Shown here: piece after piece, positions 26,403 through 32,853 of the stretch
Numbering within the stretch: position 1 is the stretch's first letter
Layout: each line of letters begins with the position of its first letter
DNA from: Catenulispora sp.
Lineage (GTDB): Bacteria; Actinomycetota; Actinomycetes; Streptomycetales; Catenulisporaceae
NCBI GenBank assembly: GCA_013361685.1
Contig: JABFXP010000874.1
Coordinates: 1 to 35,164, forward strand
DNA: 35,164 nucleotides
Direction of reading: 5' to 3'
Position numbers and translations under genes: made by a program
Notes under the pieces: generated by a model
What the model saw: the letters and a program-made list of their open reading frames with translations, nothing else
The model's database searches: none
Told to the model about the DNA's origin: nothing

Positions 26403-26713
26403 CAGCCGCCGTGCCCGCCATGGCCGCCGTGGCCGCCGAACCCGCCGCGCACCACGCCGTGCTCCCCGGTCTCGCCGCCGCTGACCCGCGAGCCCATCTT
26501 GAAGCCGCTGCCGCCGCGGTACCAGTGCGCGTAGCTGGTGGTGGTGCTGGTGTCCTGGCAGTACTGGTCCGGGATCACCGTGTTGTCGCGGGTGTCGACG
26601 CACCGCTCGTGATCGTCGTGGCTGCACGACGTGACGCCCCACCCGATGACCGCGACGGACAACACCCCGCCGGCTAGAAGCTTGGCCCGATGCCGCTTCA
26701 TCTGGTCGCGCAT
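26402..26713 (-). CDS. small lipoprotein with Gly-His tail, coupled to the ATP-grasp ligase (YgiB-like position)
   Basis: A 103-residue putative lipoprotein. Basic KRHRAK, a hydrophobic segment (LLAGGVLSVAVIGWG) and the lipobox VTSC (Cys30) are followed by a short domain with two further cysteines (near 38 and 52), an acidic/polar HDDHERCVDTRDN stretch and WYRGGSGFKMGSR. The protein ends VVRGGFGGHGGHGGHGG: a Gly/His repeat that could bind metal and leaves a free Gly-Gly C-terminus. I recall that E. coli YgiB, the lipoprotein paired with YgiC, also carries an RGGFG motif and ends in Gly-Gly, but overall similarity is slight. ATG 26713 has GGGGAGGGG upstream; ATG 26701 is a weaker alternative. 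It overlaps the ATP-grasp gene by one base. Confidence 0.78.
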   Translation of the reverse strand: MRDQMKRHRAKLLAGGVLSVAVIGWGVTSCSHDDHERCVDTRDNTVIPDQYCQDTSTTTSYAHWYRGGSGFKMGSRVSGGETGEHGVVRGGFGGHGGHGGHGG

Positions 26714-26907
26714 AGCGCGCCCCTCCCCGTTTCCTCAAATTCCCCGACCTGCTTCCGCGTCGCAGATATGCAGGCTCTTCGAAGCGTACTCCTTTGGCGC
26801 AGCGTGGATCATCGGCCGAAACACTCCCGAATCGGACCGGTATCGGCCCGGAAATCTGCCTCGTCCATCGTGGAGACACGAAGCCGCCGACAGAAGGGAG
26901 AACCCCG

Positions 26908-27957
26908 ATGACGAGGAAGATCATCGTCGTCGGCTGGGGACCAGCCGCGCACCGCCTCGTCACCGGCCTGCTGTCCGACGACGCCGACGTCGCCGTGACC
27001 GTCTACGCCGGCGACGGCGCCGAGGCCCATGACCGCGACGCCCTGCCCGACACGCTTTCCGGCGGCCCGGCCGCGGCCGGCGCCGCGCTGCCCGCCGTGC
27101 ACGACCCGCGCCTGGACCTGCGCGTCGGCGTCCGCGTCACCGCGATCGACCGCATGCACCGCGTGGTCCACGGCACCGACCATCGGATCGGGCACTACGA
27201 CGCCCTGGTCCTGGCCACCGGCGCCAACCCGGTCCTGCCGCCGATCCGGGGCCTGCGCGCCGCCGACGGCGAGAGCCTGATGGCCGGCGTCCACCCCGCG
27301 CACTCCGCCGCCGACTTCCGCGCGCTGGCGCAGGCGGCCACGAAGGCGTCCCGCGCGGTGGTGATCGGCGGGAGCGCGATCGGGCTGCGTGTCGCGGCGG
27401 CCCTGCGCGCTGTGCGCACCGAGAGCCCGGAGCGCGCCCCGCTGCCCGTCGAACTCGTGGACCAGATGCCCGCGACCCCGGAGATAACTCCCGCCGACGC
27501 CTACTTCAGGCTGCGGCAGACCGGTGTGATCGCCTACCAGGACTGCCGCGTCCGCCGGCTCGAGGAAGGACCGGACGGCGCGCTCGCCGCGGTCACCCTC
27601 GCCGACGGCTACCGACTCACCACCGACCTCGCGGTGCTGACCTGCGGCACCGCCCCGAACGTCGCGCTGGCATGGACCGCCGGCCTGGCGGTGGCGCGCG
27701 GCGTGGTCGTCGACGACGCCCTGCGCTCGGTCTCCGATCCGGCGGTCTACGCCCTCGGCGGCTGCGCGGAGCACCGGCGCACGCTGTCCGGCCCCACCGA
27801 TGTGGCCCGGCTGCAGGCCGACGTCCTCGCCGACCGGCTGTCGGGCCGCGATGCGCTGCGGACCTACCGAGGGATACCGCCCACCCCCCGCCCCGCGCCG
27901 CGGATGAACACCGTGGTGGCCGAGGCGGAGCGGTTCCTGAAGGCTGCCGCGGCGTAA
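26908..27957 (+). CDS. NAD(P)/FAD-dependent oxidoreductase, NirB-like FAD domain
   Basis: A 349-residue flavoprotein of the pyridine-nucleotide-disulfide reductase fold. The N-terminal FAD site reads IIVVGWGPAAHRLVTGLL, with the trailing AHR recalling the GHR of assimilatory nitrite reductase NirB. Next come AIDRMHRVVHG, YDALVLATGANPVLPPIRG, then the NAD(P)-binding VVIGGSAIGLRVAAAL (about 151-166), and the second FAD motif VSDPAVYALGGCAEH. It lacks the redox CxxxxC of disulfide reductases and ends without a long dimerisation domain or the NirB siroheme/Fe-S parts, so it probably passes electrons to a separate partner or is a stand-alone reductase. The third glycine of the first GxGxxG is Ala. 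ATG 26908 has GGGAG 8 bases upstream. It is divergent from the lipoprotein/ATP-grasp pair and ends at a strong terminator. Confidence 0.85.
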   Translation: MTRKIIVVGWGPAAHRLVTGLLSDDADVAVTVYAGDGAEAHDRDALPDTLSGGPAAAGAALPAVHDPRLDLRVGVRVTAIDRMHRVVHGTDHRIGHYDALVLATGANPVLPPIRGLRAADGESLMAGVHPAHSAADFRALAQAATKASRAVVIGGSAIGLRVAAALRAVRTESPERAPLPVELVDQMPATPEITPADAYFRLRQTGVIAYQDCRVRRLEEGPDGALAAVTLADGYRLTTDLAVLTCGTAPNVALAWTAGLAVARGVVVDDALRSVSDPAVYALGGCAEHRRTLSGPTDVARLQADVLADRLSGRDALRTYRGIPPTPRPAPRMNTVVAEAERFLKAAAA

Positions 27958-27991
27958 AGGGACACCGGCCAACGACGTCCGGTGTCTCTTT
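27956..27991 (+). terminator. intrinsic terminator after the FAD oxidoreductase gene
   Basis: A 13-bp stem (AAAGGGACACCGG at 27956-27968 with CCGGTGTCTCTTT at 27979-27991, one G-T wobble) has a 10-base loop, starts within the TAA stop and ends in TTTAT. It lies between convergent genes, so it may also stop transcription from the acyl-CoA synthetase gene. Confidence 0.88.
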
Positions 27992-28006
27992 ATCTATATA
28001 TAGGTC

Positions 28007-29545
28007 TCAGTCTCGGTAGCGGCCGACCAGATCCCGCTTGATCACCTTGCCCGTCGGGTTCCGGGGCAGCACGTCCACGACCTCCAGCTGCTCGGGCAGC
28101 TTCTGCGTCATCAGGCCGGCGCCGCGCAGGAACTCGACCATCTCCACGAAGTCCGGCGCCGCCGCGCCCTCGCGCGCCACCACCACCGCGCAGACCCGCT
28201 CGCCCCGCTCGGCGTCCGGCAGTCCGATGACGGCCACGTCGGCCACCCGCGGATGGGTGAACAGCAGATCCTCGATCTCCTTGGCGCTGATGTTCTCGCC
28301 CTTGCGGATGATGATGTCCTTCAGCCGGCCGGTGATCCGCACGAAGCCGTCCCCGTCCACGGTGCCCAGGTCGCCGGTCCGGAAGTAGCCGTCGGCGTCG
28401 AAGGCCTCGGCGTCCAGCGCCGGGTCCACGTAGCCGAGCATCATCTGCGGCGCCTTCGCCCGCAGCTCGCCTTCCTCACCGGCCGCCGCCGCCTTCCCGT
28501 CCAGCGTCACCACCCGCAACCGCACGCCGGGCATCGGCCGGCCCTCGGAGTCGTCGAGGGCGGCCTGCGGGTCCCCGACGGTCGACATGGTCAGGATCGG
28601 CGCCTCGGTCAGCCCCCAGCCGGCGATCACGCCCAGGCCGCCGACCTCGTCGCGGATCTGCGCGTGCAGCGTCGCGGGGCGCGGCGCCCCGCCGCCGTTG
28701 CACAGCCGGAAGGTCGGGAACGCGCGCTCCCCCGGGTGTGTCAGCGCGAATTCCCGCTGCGCCTTCAGATACGCGAGGTGGAACGGCGTCCCCGAGCCGC
28801 CGAGGGTCACCTTCTCGCGGCCGAACAGCTCCACCGCCGCGGCCGGGTCGAACCGGTCCAGCAGCACGTTCGACGCCCCGGCCATCAGGGACGCGCCGAG
28901 CCAGATCGGCCCGGCTATGTGTGTCAGCGGGAACGCCATCCCGTTGATGTCGTCGGCGGTCAGCGCCAGGCACGAGTGCATCCCGCGGGCCGCGGCCAGG
29001 ATCGCCGCATCCGTGTGCCGCGCGCCCTTCGGATCGGCCGTGGTGCCCGAGCTGTAGAAGTACCAGCGCAGTTCACGTTCTTCAGGGGCCTGATAGGCGG
29101 GCAGGACCGCGGGATCGCCTTCGGGCAGCGTCCGGTCCGCCGCCACGTGGCGCGTCCCGGTCCCCACGGTCAGCCGCGCGATCATCGCGGCGAAGTCGAA
29201 GCCGCCGAACTCCGAGGGCGTGATCGCGACCTCCGGCCGGATCTGCCGGATGATGAAGCCGACCTCGCGGTCGCGGTAGATGGGGATCACCGGGTTCTGC
29301 ACGGCGCCCAGCCGGCACAGCGCGGCCATCAGCACGTAGCCGGCGTTCCAGGTCGGCAGCTGCCAGGTCACGACAGAGCCCTGACGCACACCGAGATCGT
29401 GCAGGCCGGCCGCCGTGCGCAGGGCCGCGTCCCGGAACTCGCCGTTCGTCATCCGCGATCCGCCGGAGTCCACCAGCAACTCCCGGCCGGGGTCGGCCTC
29501 GGCGCGCAGCTCGATGAGCTCCCACAGGCTGTGTGCGTCAAGCAT
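28007..29545 (-). CDS. acyl-CoA synthetase / AMP-dependent ligase
   Basis: A 512-residue adenylate-forming enzyme that should activate a carboxylic acid as acyl-AMP and then acyl-CoA. All core motifs are present: P-loop YSSGTTADPKG (164-174), LTHIAGPIW, GWGLTE (309-314), YFRTGDLG (387-394), GRLKDIIIRKGENIS (406-420) and the catalytic lysine in NPTGK (Lys500). It resembles medium-chain or cyclohexanecarboxylate-type CoA ligases more than long-chain FadD. ATG 29545 has GGAGGAGG about 7 bases upstream. A copy of the shared operator (29566-29584) lies 20 bases before the start, linking it to the divergent LLM oxidoreductase and the acyl-CoA dehydrogenase genes. It probably provides the first step of the catabolic pathway encoded here. 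Confidence 0.92.
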   Translation of the reverse strand: MLDAHSLWELIELRAEADPGRELLVDSGGSRMTNGEFRDAALRTAAGLHDLGVRQGSVVTWQLPTWNAGYVLMAALCRLGAVQNPVIPIYRDREVGFIIRQIRPEVAITPSEFGGFDFAAMIARLTVGTGTRHVAADRTLPEGDPAVLPAYQAPEERELRWYFYSSGTTADPKGARHTDAAILAAARGMHSCLALTADDINGMAFPLTHIAGPIWLGASLMAGASNVLLDRFDPAAAVELFGREKVTLGGSGTPFHLAYLKAQREFALTHPGERAFPTFRLCNGGGAPRPATLHAQIRDEVGGLGVIAGWGLTEAPILTMSTVGDPQAALDDSEGRPMPGVRLRVVTLDGKAAAAGEEGELRAKAPQMMLGYVDPALDAEAFDADGYFRTGDLGTVDGDGFVRITGRLKDIIIRKGENISAKEIEDLLFTHPRVADVAVIGLPDAERGERVCAVVVAREGAAAPDFVEMVEFLRGAGLMTQKLPEQLEVVDVLPRNPTGKVIKRDLVGRYRD

Positions 29546-29565
29546 CCCGCGGCCTCCTCCATCGG

Positions 29566-29584
29566 ATCTGACGGTGGGTCACTT
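29566..29584. promoter_or_regulatory. operator copy 1 (acyl-CoA synthetase side)
   Basis: ATCTGACG (29566-29573), GTG, then GGTCACTT (29577-29584). The left half is identical to the consensus half-site and the right half is degenerate. It lies 20 bases upstream of the acyl-CoA synthetase start. Confidence 0.6.
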
Positions 29585-29633
29585 CTACCTCGGACCGTCA
29601 CCAGTGGGAAGAGGCATACCCGGGCCGTACCCC

Positions 29634-29661
29634 TTGCGACCGCAAAGCCGATCAGTACGAT
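29634..29661 (+). promoter_or_regulatory. promoter of the LLM oxidoreductase gene
   Basis: TTGCGA (29634-29639) and TACGAT (29656-29661) are separated by 16 bases. The predicted transcript start falls inside operator copy 2, which begins at the next base. Confidence 0.65.
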
Positions 29662-29680
29662 ATCTGACGGTGCGTCAGAT
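29662..29680. promoter_or_regulatory. operator copy 2, perfect 19-bp inverted repeat
   Basis: ATCTGACG (29662-29669), GTG, CGTCAGAT (29673-29680) is perfectly symmetrical. It sits directly after the -10 box of the LLM oxidoreductase promoter and covers the expected +1, the classic position for repression. Confidence 0.8.
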
Positions 29681-29715
29681 CAAGACGCCGCCACGACGAC
29701 GACTAGGAGCCCACC

Positions 29716-30834
29716 GTGGAGTTCGGCCTCTTCAACAGCCTGTACGTACCCCGCGACCACCCGGAGATCTCGGAGGCCTCGCGTCTGAAGGACGAGATCG
29801 AGCTCGTCAAGGCGGCCGACCGCTCCGGCTTCAAGTACACCTGGGCCACCGAGCACCACTTCCTCGACGAGTACTCGCACCTGTCCGCCAACGAGGCCTT
29901 CCTGGGCTACCTCGCGGCCGCCACCGAACGCATCCACCTGGGCTCCGGCATCTTCAACATCACCCCGCCGGTCAACCATCCGGCGCGGGTCGCCGAGAAG
30001 GTGGCGATGCTCGACCACCTGTCCGGCGGCCGCTTCGAGTTCGGCGTCGGCCGCGGCTCCTCGACCACCGAGCAGCTGGGCTTCGGCATCGCCGAGTCCG
30101 AACTCACCCGGGAGATGGTCGACGAGACCCTGCCGGAGATCGTCCGGATGTGGAAGGAGACGGACTACTCCTACGACGGCCGGTTCTTCTCCATGCCGAC
30201 CCGCAACGTCCTGCCCAAGCCGTTGACGGATCCGCACCCGCCGCTGTGGGTCGCGGCCGGGTCGCCCGGCACCTTCAAGAAGGCCGCCGAGATGGGCATC
30301 GGCGTGCTCTGCTTCGCCCAGGCCTCCATGGACGACCTGGCCAAGCTGATCGCCGTCTACAAGGAGGAGATCGAGCGCTGCGAGAACCCGGTCGGCGGCT
30401 ACATCAACAACAACGTGATGATCACCTCCCAGCTGATGTGCCTGGAGGACGGGCGGCGCGCCCGCGAGGTCGCGGCGTCCATGGGCTCGGGCTACCACCA
30501 GACGCTGCTGTGGAAGTACCTGGACACCTTCCCGCGCCCGCAGTGGGTGAACGACCTCGGCGGCCGGATCCCGGAGATGGACGTCCCGACCCTGGACGCG
30601 ATCATCGCGGCCAGGCAGATGTGTGTCGGCACACCCGAGGAGGTGGCCGCCGCGGTCGAGGCCGTGCAGGCGATCGGCGCCGATCAGCTGGTGTTCGGGA
30701 TGCTGTCCACGGCGATGCCGATCGAGGTGGCGATCGAGTCGGTGGAGACGTTCGGCCGCCACGTGCTGCCACGGTTCGACACCGACCCGGTGCACTCGAC
30801 CACCCGCCAGCGCGTGGCTCAGCTCGGCGGCTGA
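29716..30834 (+). CDS. LLM class flavin-dependent oxidoreductase
   Basis: A 372-residue bacterial-luciferase-like monooxygenase using reduced FMN or F420. The TIM-barrel signature regions are MEFGLFNSLYVPRDHPE, YTWATEHHFLDEYSH (flavin and active-site region, about 36-50), RIHLGSGIFNITPPVNHPARVAEKVAMLDHLSGGRFEFGVGRG (about 75-117), PLWVAAGSPGTFKKAAEMGIGVL, and a late CVGTPEEVAAAVEAVQAIGADQLVFG. The EHH/NHP pattern resembles luciferase alpha-type FMN enzymes. GTG 29716 has TAGGAG 7 bases upstream. It is controlled by a promoter with a perfect operator and probably oxygenates the CoA-pathway substrate or its precursor. Its 3' end overlaps the convergent isochorismatase-fold gene by 16 bases. Confidence 0.9.
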   Translation: MEFGLFNSLYVPRDHPEISEASRLKDEIELVKAADRSGFKYTWATEHHFLDEYSHLSANEAFLGYLAAATERIHLGSGIFNITPPVNHPARVAEKVAMLDHLSGGRFEFGVGRGSSTTEQLGFGIAESELTREMVDETLPEIVRMWKETDYSYDGRFFSMPTRNVLPKPLTDPHPPLWVAAGSPGTFKKAAEMGIGVLCFAQASMDDLAKLIAVYKEEIERCENPVGGYINNNVMITSQLMCLEDGRRAREVAASMGSGYHQTLLWKYLDTFPRPQWVNDLGGRIPEMDVPTLDAIIAARQMCVGTPEEVAAAVEAVQAIGADQLVFGMLSTAMPIEVAIESVETFGRHVLPRFDTDPVHSTTRQRVAQLGG

Positions 30835-31505
30835 GGGGGCGTCGCGGACTCCTGCGGCCGGACGCCGGGCGAGGAGGGCGACCAGATCCGGGCGACCTCG
30901 CTGCTGGACGTCACCAGGGCCAGCAGCGAGAGGGTGTTGTCGATGACCGACTCGGCGTACGCGGCGGGGACGCCGGCGACCGCGTCACGGGGCAGCACCA
31001 CGTCGAACCCGGCGTTGACGGCGTCCATCACCAGGTTCGTGATCGCCACGTTCACCGACACCCCGACCGGGACGACGGTGCGCACCCCGAGGTTGCGCAG
31101 GACGGCGGCCAGCCCGGAGTCGTACATCGGCCCCAGGCCGTGGTAGCGCGGCAGCTCGATGTCGGTGTCCCGCAGACCGATCTCGTCGATGACCGCCGCC
31201 GCCGCCGATCCCGGCAGCAGGTCTTCGAAGCCCGCGCTGCGCGCCCGTTTCAGGGCCGCGCCGAACACCCCGGCGTTGGTGTTGGCACCGCGGGCGTCGG
31301 CCCGGCGACAGACGGTCGCGTGGACGACCGGGACGCCGGCCGCACGCGCGGCGTCCACCACCCGCACCATGGCCCCGATCCGGCCCCGCGCCACCGCGGC
31401 GAGCTCCGGGAACAGCGGCGCGGGCCCGAGCACGCCGTTCTGCAGCTCGGAGGTGACGACGGCGCAGCGCGCCGGCTCCAGCAGCGCTTTCCTGTCCAAT
31501 GCCAT
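30819..31505 (-). CDS. isochorismatase-fold protein with altered catalytic residues
   Basis: A 228-residue cysteine-hydrolase/isochorismatase-like protein. The Rossmann-like fold is clear: CAVVTSELQNGVLG (about 14-27), MVRVVDAARAAGVPVVHATV, TDIELPRYHGLGPMYDSGLAAVLRNLGVRTVVPVG, then VNVAITNLVMDAVNAGFDVVLPRDAVAG. In active family members the triad is Asp in VxDxQ, a middle Lys, and Cys in the DVCV strand. Here those positions are Glu20, apparently Arg/Pro near 119-120, and Ala154, so ordinary cysteine-hydrolase chemistry is unlikely. Subfamilies with the same E..Q and non-Cys pattern occur in actinobacteria near lipid- or terpene-degradation genes. ATG 31505 is placed 7 bases after a TACCGT -10-like box, suggesting a leaderless transcript, with operator copy 3 overlapping. 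Confidence 0.82.
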   Translation of the reverse strand: MALDRKALLEPARCAVVTSELQNGVLGPAPLFPELAAVARGRIGAMVRVVDAARAAGVPVVHATVCRRADARGANTNAGVFGAALKRARSAGFEDLLPGSAAAAVIDEIGLRDTDIELPRYHGLGPMYDSGLAAVLRNLGVRTVVPVGVSVNVAITNLVMDAVNAGFDVVLPRDAVAGVPAAYAESVIDNTLSLLALVTSSSEVARIWSPSSPGVRPQESATPPQPPS

Positions 31506-31517
31506 GCGGGGCACGGT

Positions 31518-31536
31518 AGCTGACGCAGCATCAGAT
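31518..31536. promoter_or_regulatory. operator copy 3 (isochorismatase-fold gene)
   Basis: AGCTGACG (31518-31525), CAG, CATCAGAT (31529-31536) is an imperfect match to the shared 19-bp repeat. On the minus strand it lies just upstream of a TACCGT box (31518-31513), which is 7 bases before the ATG at 31505. Confidence 0.6.
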
Positions 31537-31548
31537 GGGCAGCGGGTC

Positions 31549-31577
31549 TTGTCCGCCGCGATCTCCGGCAATACGCT
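31549..31577 (+). promoter_or_regulatory. promoter of the acyl-CoA dehydrogenase operon
   Basis: TTGTCC (31549-31554) and TACGCT (31572-31577) are separated by 17 bases. Operator copy 4 begins two bases later, the same layout as at the LLM oxidoreductase promoter. Confidence 0.65.
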
Positions 31578-31578
31578 C

Positions 31579-31597
31579 AACTGACGGCCCGTCAGAT
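31579..31597. promoter_or_regulatory. operator copy 4 (acyl-CoA dehydrogenase operon)
   Basis: AACTGACG (31579-31586), GCC, CGTCAGAT (31590-31597): the CTGACG/CGTCAG core is perfectly symmetrical and covers the expected transcript start. Confidence 0.75.
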
Positions 31598-31626
31598 TTC
31601 TCTGGGCAGAGTCCAAGGAGCCCGCC

Positions 31627-32853
31627 TTGCAGCTGCGTGACACCCCGGCCCAACAGCGGTTCCGCGAGGAGCTGCGCGCCTGGCTCCGAGAAGTGCTCCC
31701 GACCTTGGACCCGCAGCCCTCCCAGGACGACTGGCAGGCCCGCCGCTCCTACGACTCGCACTGGCAGGCGCTGCTGCACCAGGCCGGATACGCCGGGCTC
31801 AACTGGCCGGCCGCATACGGCGGGCGCGGCGCCACCCCGACCGAGCACCTGATCTTCCTGGAGGAGTCGGAGCTGGCCGGCGCCCCGTACGTGGGCGTGA
31901 ACTTCGTCGGCCTGCTGCACGCCGGCCCCACGCTGATCGCCGAGGCCTCGCCGGACCAGCGCGAGCGGCACATCCCGGCGATCCTGCGCGGCGACGAGAT
32001 CTGGTGCCAGGGCTTCTCCGAACCCGACGCCGGCTCGGACCTGGCCGCGCTGCGAACCCGCGCGGTGCTCGACGGCGACCACTACGTCGTCAACGGCCGC
32101 AAGATCTGGACCTCGCACGCCGAGGTCGCCGACTTCTGCGAACTGCTGGTCCGCACCGGCCCGCCGGACGGCCCGAAGCACCGCGGCATCACCTGGCTGA
32201 TCATGGCTATGGACACCCCGGGGATCACGCTGCGGCCGCTGATGACGGCGGGCGGGTCGACCGAGTTCTCGGAGATGATCCTCGAGGACGTCCGGATCCC
32301 GGCGGCGAACCGCGTCGGCGCCGAAGGCGACGGCTGGCGGATCGCGATGGTCACGTTCGCCTTCGAGCGCGGCACCGGCTTCGTCTCCGAGGTGGTGTGG
32401 GCGCGGCGGCGGCTCGCCGAGATCGCCGCGCTGGCCCGGGAGAACGCGACCTGGGAGGACGCTGAGATCCGCCGCCGGATCGCACGACTGGCGGCGGAGT
32501 TCGATGCGCTTTGGGCACTTGTCAAACGTAATGTCTCGGAAGCCGAACATTGCGCGGGCGGCATTCCCGGCCCCGGTTCCTCAGTTTTCAAATTGAGGTT
32601 CTCCGAGGCCCGGCAGCATCTCGACGATCTGCACGCCGAAGTGCGCGGACGGGAATCGCTGGCCTTCGACGACGAACACCACACCTTTGACGGCGAACCG
32701 GGTTACGAACGGCTCAGGTCCCTGGCTTACACGATCGCCGCGGGCACCTCGCAGGTGCAGCGCAACATCATCGGCGAGCGGATCCTCGGCTTGCCGAAGG
32801 AACCGGCGGCGCCGACTGCTGCGGCGGCGACGGCGAAGGGAGGCGGGCGGTAA
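31627..32853 (+). CDS. acyl-CoA dehydrogenase, first subunit of a probable heteromer
   Basis: A 408-residue FAD-dependent acyl-CoA dehydrogenase. Features include the N-terminal helical domain (FREELRAWLREVLP), GYAGLNWPAAYGGRGATPTEHLIFLEE, the FAD/substrate motif CQGFSEPDAGSDLAALRTRA (about 126-145), KIWTSHAEVADFC, GITWLIMAMDTPGITLRPL and the C-terminal AAGTSQVQRNIIGERILGLPKE. The position of the MCAD catalytic Glu (YEGTSQ) is Ala here, as in subunits of the heterotetrameric acyl-CoA dehydrogenases of steroid side-chain degradation. The start is a TTG at 31627, supported by AAGGAG 6 bases upstream and by the conserved opening. Its stop overlaps the next ATG by one base (TAATG), so the two subunits are translationally coupled. 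Confidence 0.92.
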   Translation: MQLRDTPAQQRFREELRAWLREVLPTLDPQPSQDDWQARRSYDSHWQALLHQAGYAGLNWPAAYGGRGATPTEHLIFLEESELAGAPYVGVNFVGLLHAGPTLIAEASPDQRERHIPAILRGDEIWCQGFSEPDAGSDLAALRTRAVLDGDHYVVNGRKIWTSHAEVADFCELLVRTGPPDGPKHRGITWLIMAMDTPGITLRPLMTAGGSTEFSEMILEDVRIPAANRVGAEGDGWRIAMVTFAFERGTGFVSEVVWARRRLAEIAALARENATWEDAEIRRRIARLAAEFDALWALVKRNVSEAEHCAGGIPGPGSSVFKLRFSEARQHLDDLHAEVRGRESLAFDDEHHTFDGEPGYERLRSLAYTIAAGTSQVQRNIIGERILGLPKEPAAPTAAAATAKGGGR

